Shown here: positions 12,601-27,600 of the stretch, one piece after another | Layout of the letters: every line of letters begins with the position of its first letter | Numbering within the stretch: the stretch's first letter is position 1 | Assembly: GCA_009193035.1 (NCBI GenBank) | Contig: SWDT01000190.1 | Span: 1-63,721 of the forward strand | Origin: Halicephalobus mephisto | Taxonomy: Eukaryota > Nematoda > Chromadorea > Rhabditida > Panagrolaimidae | Direction: 5' to 3' | Length of the DNA stretch: 63,721 nucleotides | Notes under the pieces: model-generated | Databases searched by the model: none | Seen by the model: the letters and a program-made list of their open reading frames with translations, nothing else | Told to the model about the DNA's origin: nothing | Program-made: the position numbers and the translations under genes

Positions 12601-15600
12601 TTGTATGAGAATCATAATAAAATGAAGGTTATCTGTATGTATGCATGTCCATTCGTTTGTATGTTTTTTCGTTTGTTCATTTGTATGCTTGTTCGTTCAT
12701 TCGTTTGTATGTTTGTATACTTGTATGCTTGTCTGTTTGTATGCTTGTCTGTTTGTATGTTTGTATGCTTGTCTGTTTGTCTGTTTGTATGCTTGTCTGT
12801 TTGTATGCTTGTCTGTTTGTCTGTTTGACTACTTTTGAATCTTCTTCTATACTAGGCAAGTAGGTACTCAGTCGAAAGCTCTCAGAACACTGATTTCAAA
12901 TTTATTTCAAGAACATTTCTAAGGAAACGTCGTAGGAAAATACATAGTCTCAAACGCAATACTTTACACTTGCAATCGTCTGGACCCACATTCTGAAGGT
13001 TATTCAAAAATCCTCCAAAACAGTTTTTGATTCAAAAATGTTCTTCAACCAAATAATTGCAATCAATCTAACTTTAGAATTTCATTGCTCTCGGGGGACT
13101 TTTCCTTCCGTGAAAATTGATCTTGATCATACAAAATAAGTTGAAAATCAAAGTCACAAGTCTCCCCATAAAGTACCGCAAGAATGGCTATTTCTTTGAA
13201 ATCAATCTTAATTAACCAAAATAATCAGACAAGATTCAAACCAAATTCAAGATTTTAGAAATTCCGCTTGAATAAACATTTGTTCAAGCAAGAAAAATTC
13301 CAAGGACAGACGAGAAATCAGAGCACAAAAATTAAAATTGAGCCATTCTTGAATTTACAAAATTTAACATTTCACATTTAGTTCAGTTGTCAAATCGTTC
13401 CTATCTGTCTGGCTACTCGACTAATCGACTCGAAGGTCAAAGGGAAGTCTGGTAACTTTGAGAAAACCGAGTAAACAAGTGATATGCATCAGAATCTGAA
13501 AGGAACTATTTCTTTCGTTAGTTATTTTTAGAAGTCAGTTAAAGTTTGGAGAAATTGAACCTAGAAACCTATAAAATCATCCAAAAGTTCGTACAAGTTT
13601 CCAAAAGTTTAGTGGAATATATTACAGCTTTTGGAAATCTCATGACAGATTTTCAGGATCAAGTATGAAATATTAAAGCATTCTAAGATTTCATAGAAGC
13701 TTCAAGAATCTAATACAATATTTTGAAAGCTTTGGCAATATGGTAGAAGCTCCTAAAGTTATCTAAAATCGCATAAAAAATTACATGATAAAATAGAAAG
13801 TTTCGGAACTTTTGAAATCTCATAACAGCTTATAGAATATTTTTCCATCTTATCGAAGTTTTCCATGATCTGCCACAAATTTCTGAAGCTTTATAAAATC
13901 TCCTAACAGCTACCACGACAAAATAGAAGCTTCTAAACCTCTAAAATCTCACAACAGCTTCTAAAATTTTCCAAACTCAAATGAGAAATTAAAATTAACG
14001 TCTGAAATTTTAAAAATTTTCATAATATTCTTGAAACTTATGTCAAACCATTTTCATAGCGATTCTGAATTTTAACTTTCACGACAGTATGATGAATATT
14101 TTTTTGAACCAGAAAACTAAAAAGATTCGAAAGTAAACTTTGATCCTAATTTTCCCTGTCCTTCCGACTTCGCAGTATAGTTCTCCGTTACCCGAGGGTT
14201 CTTTTATCATTTCCAAAAAGACGTTTACATTTTGAATCTCCAAATTAATCACAAGATCAGGTCCTACGTGAAATTTGACCGATGTTAGAAACCCTCGAAT
14301 TATTCAGTTTTTCCATGAAATCAATTTTGAATCAAGTTCGACTAATTCGGTAATTAATGAGCTCGAAGAACTTTCTACTTTGTTTTTTATCCCGAAGGAT
14401 AAATGAATTTTCGACTTATGGTTGTTCTTCGAAATCGCTGATCGTAACAAATTCGGGAATTTCAAGAATTTGAAAAAGAAAAAATTGACGACTTTGAAGT
14501 CTTCTAAAAATTCAGAACTTGAAAGGTTTAATGGGATTTATAGGTCTGGAATTCGGAGATTCATTGACAAGGGAAAAAAGGTTCAAAGAAGTGAAATGGC
14601 ACGTCGGATAGTGATTTTAATTTCAAAAAATTTTTTTAATTTAAAAAAAAATTTAATTTAAAAAAATGAATTTTCAAAGAATTTTAATTTCAAAAAAAAA
14701 AAATTAATTTGCAAAAAAAATTTGAATTAAAAAAATTTAATTTTCAAAAAAAATTTGAATTAAAAAATTTTAATTTTTAAAATAATTTTTCTCAAATTTT
14801 CAAAAAAATTTATTTATTTCGATAATTTTCAAAAAATAATATAAATGTAAATTTTAAAAATTTTTTAAATAAAATTTAATTTAAAAAAAAAAGTAATTCA
14901 TAATTATTTAAAAAATAAAAAAAATTAAATTTTGAAAATTTTGGTCTTAATTGGAAAAGTTTTAAAATTTTTTTGAGACAATTTTTAAAAATTTCAATAT
15001 GCAAATTTTTATTTTTTCAATATTGGAATTTCCAGATAAGTAATCTTCCTCAAAATTTTTGGAAATTGTTAAGTCGGACTCTGGAGAGAAACGAAGGATA
15101 TGCAAAACAAACTTATGCTGCTCATAAGCAACTTTTACAATTTGGAATCGATACAGTAAGTTTTGTATTTAATTTAAATTTTATTTTTATTCAATTTTTA
15201 ATTAAATTAAAATTTTATTTTTAATTATTTATTTATTTTTTATAATTTTTACTTATTTTTAATTAATTTTTAATTTTTTATGATTTTTATTTAATTTTTA
15301 ATTATTTAAATTCAAATTTTTTATATAATTTTTAATTATTTAAATTTTAATTTTTTATCTAATTTTTAATTAATTTATTTTTATTTTTATTTTTAATTTA
15401 ATTTATTTTTATTTTTAATTTAATTTAATTTGGTTTTTATTTAAATTTTTAGTCCTTGGTTAAACCTGGTCGTCTGATCATCTGGACCAGCCACGAATCC
15501 GCCGATTCTACTTCTCAGATAAAAATCAAAGATGCGAGTACGGTATCGAGTTACGCGGCTTCTGCGACGTCTCCATGGAGAAGACTAATGGGAAATTCCT

Positions 15601-18600
15601 TTACCGTAATTGTGGTGTTTTCTGATTCATTTGGTTTGATTCAGAATAGTGGACAGATTCTTCTCGAATCTCCACTTGTTTGGATGAATTCGTTTTTTGG
15701 AAAACCTCTGGATTCTGAAGAACAAGAACCCACTTTGACGGATTCAGAAAAGGAATTGACCGTCCAAGTACTGGCTCCAGAATACGAATTTCACATAGAA
15801 TTCCCGGCAGTGGAGATGAAGAACGATTTTTTGAACGCCTTCTCGGCCAGCTTCAGACTTCACAAAGAAAAAACAGAATTGACGGTTTTGGACGATTCTG
15901 TGGGGCCTTCGGTCCATGTCCTTCCGAAGACGAGATACGGTAGCTACGAGTACTCCAGTTGTCATCAACTTTACAGAAATTGCTACTACGAAGGATTCTG
16001 GAAAAACGGAGTTCCTCACGGCCAGGGCGTCATGAGGTACCCGGACGGCGGGGAGTACAGAGGGAGATTCGACCGTGGACACATAGAGGGGTTCGGGGAA
16101 ATGAAGGTCCCCGACATCCCCAAGACCCCAAGTCCCCTCATGTCCTCCATGTTCTTCGTCGAATCTTCTCCGAAAAAAATCGAAAAATACCATTTTTACA
16201 AAGGAAAATGGAAAAACGGAAAACTTCATGGATTATCTCAGATCATCTACTCCAACGGCGACACTTACGAAGGATACTGTATCGCCGATGTTCCCGAAGG
16301 CCACGGGGTCTATAGGTCCAACGAAGGCATCGGATGTCAAGAAGTCTACGTCGGGGCCTGGTCGAAGGGGGTCAAACACGGCTATGGAGTTCTATCCTTG
16401 AACAAAGAACGGTATCTGGGGATGTGGAAAGACGACCAAAGACACGACAGAGGATGTCAAATCACGATAGACGGGGTTTTTCACGAGGGCATTTTTGACA
16501 AACATCGATTTACAGTAAGTTTCTAAAATTGTAATTTTTTAGAAAATTTTGGAAATTCACAAAAGTCATTTGAAAATTTAAAAATAATTGAGAATCTTAT
16601 TGAAAATTCTAGAACTTTGTGGAAGTTTTTGAAAAATTATAGAATTTTATTAAGAGTTCTAAGATAAAATATAAAATTCTAAAATTTTTGAAGTATGTTA
16701 TTTAAGATTTTAAAATAGAATAAAAATTATAAATTTCTGAAACATGTTATTGAAAATTTTAAAATAGAATAAAAATTCTAAAATTTTTGTAAATGAATTG
16801 GAAGTTTTTAGATCTAATAGAAGATTCTAAAATACTTCAGAATTTTATAATGGTTTCTGATTTCTTTGAAAATTTCAAAGAAGCTTCTAAAACCTAACAG
16901 AAGATTCTGAAATTTTCCAGAAGTCCCTAAAATATCCTAAAATCTTCCAAAATTTCAGAATCCAATGAAATTTTTAAAATATCTGAAATTTAAAAATATT
17001 TATTTTATAATTTCTATAATAATTTAAATTTAAAAATTCCAGAAAGGAAGAGTAGTGTACCAGCATAACGAATCAGAATCTCCGGCTTCGTTCGAAGGAG
17101 AATTCGAAAACATCGGAATCGTCTCCGGAAAGGGGATTCTGAAGTTAACTCCGAACGACCAAATCGAAGGAACTATCCACGGACAAATCCCGAATGGAGA
17201 ACTGAAGATCACTTATGCCACTTACACGAGAAAAAACAAATCTCCACCAGATGACAGTACGAAAGTGTTTCAATTTTTTTAGTAAGTTCACTTCATACCG
17301 TAATCTAAAAAGGGAAAATTTTCGAAACGAATTATGTTTAATTTTAAATCTTATTAGATACATATTCAGAATCCATGTTTCATTTTATATCTTATTAGAT
17401 CTTCAGAATCCATGTTTAATTTTATATCTTATTAGATATATAATTAGAATCCATGTTTAATTTTAAATCTTATTAAATATATATTCAGAATCCGTGTTTA
17501 ATTTTAAATCTTATTAGATACATGCTCAGAATCCATGTTTCATTTTATATCTTATTAGATACATATTCAGAATCCGTGTTTAATTTTTGCCGAACGTTTT
17601 TGTAAAGCGAAAAAAATTAAATAAATATGTAAAATTTTACATATATCAAAAATTGGAAAAAAGTTATTTTTTATTTTTTCGCTTAAGTTAGAGAACTATT
17701 TTGGTGACGTTTATTTTTTTTTAATTCAACTAATTTAAATATTTTTTTGTAATGAAACATATGTTTGTCGTTTATTACAGCTTTAATTAATTTTTCGAAA
17801 AAATAGTCAGAAATACAGGAGATAAAAATCCTAAATTTAGAAATTTTCCTATTTCTTTTTAGAAAATTGTTAAACAAAAATGAAATAGATTCTGAATCAG
17901 TATTCTAAGAACTCTAAAATGATATATCTCATTCCAAAGACTAATTTGAATAAATAAACTTTTCTTGTTAGTCAATTTTAATAATTTTTTTCGTAATTAA
18001 GCATATTTTTCTTTTTTATTAGAACTATTTAATTAATTTTTCGAAAAAATGATCAAAAACACAAATAACTCAATTCTAAATTTAGAAATTTTCTGAATTA
18101 TTTTGTTTTAGAAGATTGTTAAAAATATAAAATTCAGAATCAGTATTCTAAGAACTTCAAAAATGATATATAACTCATTCCAAAGGCTAATTTGAATAAA
18201 TGGACCTTTCTTGTTAGTCAATTTTAATATTTTTTTATTACAATTATTTAATTAATTTTTTGCAAAAATAGTCAGAAATACAAAAAATCGTAATTTTAAA
18301 TTTAGAAATTTTCTGAATTATTTTGTTTTAGAAGATTGTTAAAAATATAAGATTCTGAATCAGTATTCTAAAAACTTCAAAACGATATATAACTCATTCC
18401 AAAAAATCACTTTAGTTAAGTAAACTTTCCTTGTAAGTTGATCAATAATTAAATTTTTTTCCTAAGATATACGGTAGTTATAATGTTACAAATTTTCTTA
18501 AATTACGATTTTTCTAAATTTTCGATTATAAAAAAATTTAAAATTAATTATGCAAATTTTTTCAGTGAATGTCCTGTGGCAAGTCAGTGGTCAGTTCCGC

Positions 18601-21600
18601 CAGATTTGAAATGGAAAGAGATTTTCGATCATTTCCTCCACGATGAACTCGGATTTTCTTCCGATGACGAAATCACCGATGATCAAGTCAAAAAAGCTTG
18701 GGAAAAATTATCTACTATCATCGAAAAATTAAAAAATTTAAAAAATGTCCAAATTGACGACAAATTAGAAAGAGTTCCGGACGTCTTGGCACCGTGGTCC
18801 GTGAATTACTACGCTACCGTAACCGAATACTGGCGTCTGGTTGGTTTATTTTTTCATAATATACAAAAAAGTAACTTTTAGTACAGTAAGAAATACAAAT
18901 TTTTATTATTAAATTTCAATTTTCATCACAAATGTAGAATATAAAAAATGTGACGATTATTACATTATTATCACATTTCGGAATTGTTACAGAACCAAAA
19001 ATTACACTTTTTGTATTAGAGCTGTTTTTGGATAGTGACTAGAAAGCCCTGATTTGAATTACAAATAGACACTATCCCGAATCTCTATCCACAAAAAAGT
19101 GTAACTTTTAGTACAGTAATAAACAAAATCGCCACTATTAAGTTCCACTTTTCATTACAAATGTCAAATATTCTTCAAAAATATTACAATATTTACATTA
19201 TTATCACATTTCGGAATTGTTACAGAACCAAAAATTACACTTTTTGTATTGGAGCTGTTTTTGGATAGTGACTAGAAAACCCTCATTTGAGTTACAAATA
19301 GACACTATCCAAAATCCCTATCCACAAAAAAGTGTAACTTTTAGTACAGTAAGAAACAAAATCGTCACTATTAAGTTCCACTTTTCGTCACAAATGTCGA
19401 ATATTCTTCAAAAATATCACATTTCACAATTGTTACAGAACCAAAAATCACTTTTTTTTAATATATAAATAATAATTTTTCAAAATTTTAAAATTATTTA
19501 AAACAAAAATTATGTTAAAAAATATTTAAAATATTTTAATTTTTATAATTATTTCAGTGTTTGGAGACTCCTCATCATCCCATCTACAGACTGATCAACG
19601 GATTAGTGGAGATTTTCTGCTGCAGTTACAACAACATCGGGACACATTCTATCATGTACGATTCCGCCGTTTTGGAGTTCATTTCCCTCATCGAAAGGAC
19701 TTATGGCGTTTTTCGTCACATTTTTCCGAATCTTCCGCCGGTGGAGGAAATGTATAAAAATATTCCAGAAAACACAAAAATTACTGTATTCGAAAAAAAT
19801 CGAAATTCCAAAGTCGATTCTACAATGTTAATCGAAAATTCCGAATTTACCGTATTCAATCCTTGTTGCGATTTCGTAATTCACCATCTTTTCGGACAAT
19901 GTTATTCCGAACTTTTCACAATGTATACTGTAAAATGTCAAGAAATGGACAAAAAATACTGGGAAAGAGTGGTGTTTCTGAACACGGCTACAGATGCCAG
20001 ACTTCTGACGTACCTCGGAGTCGAGACAAATCTCTGGCCTACAGACGAAAATATTTCTGATCTTGACAAATTCATGGTCAGAGTTACAGCAAGAAAAAAA
20101 TTTTACGAAACAGCCATCCATACTCTCCAGAAGCTCATCGGAGAATTTAATCCTTCCAGAAAATTAGCCATTCTTGCTGAAACGTTCTCCGAAATCAGTA
20201 CGGTAGGTTTTGTTTATTATAAAAATTAAATTATTTATAACAATAATAACACTAATTTAACAAATATTAGGGACAATTGAAAGCTCGAGTTTTGCAATTA
20301 TTAAAATCATCACCCAACGTACGGTAGTCATTGTCAAAGGTGTTGATTTTGGATTTTTCGAAGTAGATTCAGAATCAGAAGTTGAAGATATTTAATTTCA
20401 GAATCAGAAATTAAACAATTTTCAACTTCAGAATCTGAAATTGAAGATCTTTAACTTCAGAATCAGAAGTTGAAGATATTTAATTTCAGAATCTTAAATT
20501 AGAAATATCCAACTTCAGAATTCGAAATTAAACAATTTTTAACTTCAGAATCTGAAATTGAAGATCTTTAACTTCAGAATCAGAAGTTGAAGATGTTCGA
20601 CTTCAGAATTCAAAATTGAAGATTTTTAACTTCAGAATCTAAAGTTGAAGATATCCAACTTCAAAATCAGAAGTTAAAAATTTTTGATTTCAGAATCCAA
20701 AATTAAACATTTTAGACTTCAGAATTCGAAATTAAACAATTTTCAACTTCAGAATCTGAAATTAAAAATATCCAACTTCAGAATTTAAAGTTTTTTAAAA
20801 ATCAATGATTCTTAAAATGTTAAAAATTACTAATTTCGAAATCCATCTGACTTCTGAATCCACCTAAATCCAAAATCCAAACTACCTTGATTTTAAAATT
20901 TAAAAATAATCAATTTCGAATTTAATTAAAAAATTTAAAAAATCAACATTTTGATCAAAATTCCAAATTGCGAATTTTTAAAATCCGCGTCTTTGGTTAT
21001 CTTTATTCAGAACCGAAAACTTGCGTTTAAGAGATCAAAAATTATCTACAGTAATTTTGGCAAATGTTCAGACATTTGTATTGAACGAAAACGGAAACCC
21101 GAAAGAACTGGACGTGATGTGACGTTTCTGTCCTAAGTATTCATGTTCCAATTTTTACAACTCTAAAAATCAAAAAATAAATAATCTTAAATCTGCTATA
21201 TAGTATCTTAAAAACCATTTTAGATAAATCTCAATTTTTTAAATAAAGTTATAAAATTTAGAATTAGTCTTCAGAATCCAGAATTCTGAAAGATTAACTT
21301 CTGATTCTGGTTTTAGATTTAAAGTCTATGGGTTTTATTATGGTATTATGTATTTTTTTGAGTTCTAACTCTAAAATTGGAAGATAAACGTTAGGGATAT
21401 AAATGCTTCAGATACAACTGTTGCATAACTCAGAATCCTGGATTCTGAAGGTTACCTTTTAATTTTGATTACAGATTTAGAATCTACGGATCTGATTATC
21501 CTATTATAAGTGATCTTTGTAGAGTTCTAACTCTAAAATTGGAAGATAAACGTTAGGGATATAAATGCTTCAGATACAACTGTTGCATAACTCAGAATCC

Positions 21601-24600
21601 TGGATTCTGTAGGTTGATTTTTAATTTTGATTACAGATTTAGAATCTACGAATCTGATTACCCTATTATAAGTGATCTTTGTAGAGTTCTAACTCTAAAA
21701 TTGGAAGATAAACGTTTGAGACAGAAACGTCACGTAATTGAACTGGGGACTATGACGGACTAGAGGGTAGATGGGTCTTCTTAGGCTCTGGTTTAGAGCT
21801 GGTAGGATTGGCGTCAGGGCAGGGGTAGGAATATGGTTGATTAGACCTGGGTGGTGTTGAGGACGTTTTCGAGGACTCTGTGCAAATCGGCAATAGGGAC
21901 GTTTACCGGGGGTTTTCTGGATTCTTCCACGATCGATATCGGAGAAGCAGAAGATTCAGAAGCATTTGGGGCAGTGGTATACTCTGGTTCTGGACTGTTT
22001 TCGCGACTAGAGTCCCAGATGGGTCTGTAGCGTTTGTCCATCTTCTTTCGCGGAACGGAGTCGGAACTGGAAGCAAGTCCGATCGCGTTCAGTGCATAAA
22101 TAGCCGCGAATCCCTCCATCAATTTGACGTCTTCGTTCAGTTTTGGAAGCTGAAATGCAATTATTAGAATTTTGTAAAATTCAAAATTATCATAAACTTG
22201 GCAGTAATTTTCCACGACGCGAAGTCGCTGATTTTCTTGACAAATTCGCTTATTTCTAAGCGCAAAAATCAACCTAAGAAGAAAGTGAGGTCAATCGCTA
22301 ATTCTTAAATCCTAAGAAATCATAGAAAAACCAACTTTCTCAGCGAAATTGCTTATTTCTGGACGTAAGCAGAATTTTATGCTAAAATGAATTTCAGAAT
22401 AATGTTAACTTCTCTTACGAAATTCCTAGTAATTATAGCGATTTCGCTTATTTTTGAGCGAAAGTAGAAATAAGCGCTGAAAAAAGCGAATTCGCTTATT
22501 TTTAAGCGAAAGTACAAGTAATTGTTGAAAAAAAATAATTCGCTTATTTTTGAGCGAAAGTACAAGTAATTGTTGGAAAAAACTAATTCGCTTATTTCTA
22601 AGCGAACATTCAAATAAGCGCTGAAAAAAACTAATTCGCTTATTTTCGAGCGAAAGTACAGATAAGCGCTAAAAAGCGAATTCGCTTGTTTTTAAGCGAA
22701 CATACAAATAAGCGTCGAAAAAAGTGAAATCAACTCTTATCGCGAACTTTCTAATAATAATGACGAATTCGCTTATTTTCAGCGAAAATTCAAATTATCA
22801 CTAAAAATAATTTAAGACAATAACGATCCTAGAACTGATAATTTTCCATTAAGATAATCTTCTTTGTTTTCAGTCGTTATTGGATGTTTATTTTTAGATA
22901 AGTTTTTTCGGAGAAAATTTTTTTCTTGATGAATTCTCAAAATCACAAAAATCATGTTTAAACACCAATTTTCCGAATATTTCTGTTCCAATTTTTTACA
23001 ACTTTAAAAATTAAAAAAATATTTTAAATCGTAATGTGACAGTTGTGTCCCATTTTTTAATTTTTACGGACCAAAAGTTGCGTTTTTTGTGCAGTAAAGA
23101 ATTGTAACATTTCTGTTCCAAGAATTTATATTTCAATTTCAAAGTTAAAATTCTACAAAAAGTACTTATAATAAAATAATAAAACTCGTAGATTCTGAAT
23201 CTAAAATCAGAATTAATAGCTAATCTTCAGAATTCAGAATTCTGAGTTAAGAAATATTTATCTTCCAATTCTATAATTATAACTCAAAAAAGTACTTATA
23301 ATAAAATAATAAAAATCGTAGATTCTGAATCTAAAACCAGAATTAATAGCTAATCTTTCAGAATTCAGAATTCTGAGTTGAATAATATTTATATCTGGAG
23401 CATTCATGTTCCAATTTCAAAGTTAAAATTCTACAAAAAGTACTTATAAAAAAATAATAAAACTCGTAGATTCTGAATCTAAAACCAGAATTAATAGCTA
23501 ATCTTCAGAATTCTGGATTTTGAGTTAAGAAATATTTATCTTCCAATTTTATAATTATAACTCAAAAAAGTACTTATAAAAAAATAATAAAACTCGTAGA
23601 CTCTGAATCTAAAACCAGAATCAGAAGTTAATCTTTCAGAATTCTGAAGACTAATTCTAAATTTTAAGGATATTTGGAATTTTATAACTTTATTTAAAAA
23701 ATTGAAACTTATCTAAAATGGTTTTTAAGATACTATATAGTAGATTTAAGATTATTTATTTTTTGATTTTTAAAGGCATAAAAATTGGAATATAAATGCT
23801 TGGAACAGAAACGTGCTATCACGGCACTGAAGACACTCACGTTATCAGGGTGATGACGTTGAGGAGATCCTGGGTCGATTTCTGACTTCTGGTTTACGGT
23901 AGAAAATTGTTTGTTAGAATCAGGTTCGAAAAGTTCTTTTTTGGACTTCAAGCCCTCAGGACAAGTGTAGGACCGATTTCTGATCTGAGGACTGGTTCCG
24001 TTGACTTCGACGTTCACAGGAGAACCGCCCTGGGAGTAGGACTGCTTGACTTGGGTCTGGGTTTCCTCTCGATGTCTTCGTTTTCTGTTGAACCCGTTAG
24101 AATTTATGGAATCTGAATCTGAATTGGGGGACATTGACGTCCGAGTGGTCGAGATCTGGAATGCTTGGGGTCGTCGATCTCGGGGGAATACGGTAGCTGG
24201 AAGGACTTGAGACTGAATCTGGTTCGTTTGTCCATTAAGTTTCATCGCGAGCATCTGGATCTGCTGATTCTGCATCTGATGTTGAGGATTCTGACTAAGA
24301 ACGAGGAAACCAGAAGGATCAAAAATTCCCGGATAAACAGAATTCAGATGACCGACCGGATCAGGGACAGTCGAAGTAGGAATCTGATTCCGGGACTGAA
24401 TCAGCAAGTTCAAAAATTGCTGATTCACTAAATTCGAATTCAATGCTGCTGCATACTGATTCTGATAATATTGTTCCAGAGGATTCAACTGAGAAACAAC
24501 ATTCGTCGTAGAAGATACCGTAACCCCTTGTTGAATCCCCGTCGATCCAGCGATGGATTGAAGATAAGCATTCATCGCCTGCAAACTAGCGGCGTCCATT

Positions 24601-27600
24601 TTGGAGATACAGAATCTAGAATCCAGCTAGTTTTCCTGAAAAATTAAAAATTATTGTTTTATTTCGATTTTTTTACGCAAAAAACAAAAACGAACATTTT
24701 TGAGAATTGTCTCGACACGCATTTAGGGAAATTTAGAATCTTAGGTTTCAAATGGTTATGAAAGTTTTGGAGAAATTGTGGAAAATTCTGAAGATATTTA
24801 TAAAGATGTGGAAGATTTTTATAGAATTTCTAAGAAGTTTAGAACCTTACATTGGCTTCTGAAAGGTTTCTAAATAGAGTTGAATGAAGTTGTAGGAGGA
24901 TATAAGAAATACTGTAGGATGCTAAAAGATTTCGGAATTTTATAAGCGTTCTGAAAAGTTTCTAGATAGAGGTATTCGAAATTCTAGAAGGATATAATAA
25001 ATACTGTAGGATCCTGAAAAGTTCCAAAATTCTTTAAAGATTTTGAAAAACTTCTAAGGTTGTATACGATTATAGAAGGATATAGAAAGTACTGTAAGAT
25101 GCTAAAGAATTCGAAATTTACTTGAACATTCTGGAAAGTTTCTAAATAGAGGAATTTAAAATTATACAAAACTACAGAATCTACTGTAAGATTCTGGAAA
25201 ATTTAAAATTGATTTTGGGAGAATTATGAAACTTAATAATTTCAAAATTTTCTAAAATTCTAAAAAATTGCAAAAATTTTTCAAAATCCTTAGATTCTGA
25301 AAAATTCTAGCATCTTCGACAAAATTTTAGTTTTATGTTTACAAAAATTAGAAACAAACATTATTGCAAAATTTGTCTCGACACGAATTTCTAAAATCTT
25401 GAGTTTCGTATTTTGCTTCAAAAAAAGTAAAATTAAAAGATAAACAAACTTTAAAAAGATTGATTTTGACCTTTTCAAAGTTTACTGTATTTGACTCGTC
25501 TAGAGGAGGGGTTTAATGCTTTTCAAAGAACATTTGCAAAAAACAAAGATTTATAAATTAATAATTCGCGCAGAGTCATATGATCACACTTCATTAAGTC
25601 CGACTGGCAAGGAAAGTGCTTTTTTGAAACAAGTTATACATTGTTTTGAAGCCCTTGAAATACACATTCAGAATCTATGTTCTATTTCTACTGAGGGTTC
25701 TTCTGGAGGAAGATAACATAAGTTCTTTGGAATTACGTCTAACTAAGTATAATCAACAAGTTTCGATTATGTTCGTTTATTTTCGAAATAAATTTGCAAT
25801 GATAACTAACAAGAAAAGTGCATTTACTCCAAATGACCTTTCGAAACAAGTTGTATATCATTTTAAAGCCCTTCAAATACACATTCAGAATCTATGTTCT
25901 CTTTCTACTGAAGGTTCTTCTGCAAGAAAATAATTGAAAAAAACTACAAAGTTCTAACATATTCAATTTTAAATTTCTACGTACTTTTTTAAAATGAACT
26001 GGATAATCATAATCAACTCGAAATTCACACATGAGTACAAGAAGTAATTACTTAAATCGTGGCATTTAATGCAGAAAACGAGCGTATCAAGAAGCAGAAC
26101 CCAAACATCAAAAAGTTCCTTTTTTTGGAATTAATAATTTTATACTTTTTTCAATTATTTTCCTGCAGAAGAATCCTTAACAGAAATAGAACATAGATTC
26201 TGAATGTGTATTTGAAGGGCTTTAAAATGATATACAACTTGTTTCAAAAGGTCATTTGGAGTAAGTGGACTTTCCTTGTTAGTTATCATTGCAAATTTAT
26301 TTCGGAAATAATCGAACATAACCGAAATTTGTTGATTATACTTAGTTAAATGTAATTCCAAAGAGCCCTTGTTATCTTCCTCTAGAAGAACCCTTAGAAG
26401 AAACAGAACATAGATTCTGAATGTATATTTCAAAAGCTACAAAACGATATATAACTCATTTCAAAAGGTCACTTCGGGTAAATGTACTTCCCTTGTGACT
26501 TGAGTCACATTTGGACAAAATACATCTTTTTCGAAGTCTTTTCGCATCAGAAGGTCCCCAATTACCCTAATCGAGCAATGTTACTTCTGCTGGATACTGT
26601 GGAGCAACAGCAAATTAAAAATCGAACAAATACTAGAGGATTAAGTGGATCAACTTAGACAACCAAAAATATTAAAAATTAATCCCCTTCCAGGTGGTCA
26701 AAAAACTTCCAAAAGAACAAAAATTCAAAGATTCAAAAGAAAACAGGGTTCAAAATGTCACTATATGTAGATTAAAAACTCACTTTTTGGAAAATTATCT
26801 CGAAACGAATTTTTAGAGCTTTTTAGAAATTCAAAAATAACTTTTTTAAAATTTCTAAATTTACTGAATTTTAAAAAACTAAAAATTAATTTAAAATGAA
26901 TTTTTAGGGGTTTTTAGAAATTCAAAAATAACTTTTTTAAAATTTCTAAATTTACCGAATTTTAAAAAACTAAAAATTAATTTTTTTTTAAATTAACTTA
27001 AAATGAATTTTTAGAGGTTTTCGAAATTTTCAAACTCATAGGATTTAAAAATAGATTTAAGAAATCATCTCAATACGAATCTCAGAACTTCCAGAATCCC
27101 AGATTTCAGATGGTTCTAAAATCTACAAAATTCATAATTTTTTAAAATTTTTTCAAAAAAATTCTGCAAAAACTTCCAAAATTTTTTCAAATGAAATTTT
27201 CAAAATTTTTTCTAAAAAAACTCTGCAAAAATTTAATTTATAAAAAATTAAAATTCAGGTTTACGTGATGGCCCGGAATTCCTCTTGATCGAGGTCGTCC
27301 GAGTCAATTTTCGACTTTTTCGTAGATCAATAATGTCTGTTTTGGAAAGTCAGACAAAATTCGATCATTCTTTCTTCAAATTAGCCACGGAAAAAAGAAT
27401 AAAAATAATCTAAAATTGATATAAAAAAAAGATAAAAAAAATCACCGGACAGATGGTGTTCTGTAACGAAATGAACAAACTGTAGTTTTATTTTAAATAA
27501 TTTTAAAAATTTTTTCAAATAAATAAAACTGGAAAAAATCAATTTTGACCTTTAGGCAAACGTCATAGGTCATTTTAATGAGGAACTAAAAAGTGCGAAT

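Noticed and set aside
12544..12863. Overlapping Cys/Val/Leu-rich frames of 60-94 codons
   Set aside because: They are translations of a TTGT-based microsatellite that lacks stops in several frames.
15744..16315. 161-codon minus and 118-codon + frames over ALS2 exon 4
   Set aside because: Shadows of the strongly supported PH/MORN coding frame.
22150..22272. Upstream extension of the nested gene's second exon ([19 protein letters not shown]), which looks like a leucine-zipper end
   Set aside because: Phase does not fit exon 1, it overlaps the CGCTTA hairpin repeat, and a good TTTCAG acceptor at 22150 gives a clean phase-0 join.
25516..26433. Similar 92-95-codon frames on opposite strands
   Set aside because: Mirror copies from a long inverted repeat; no homology or splice context.
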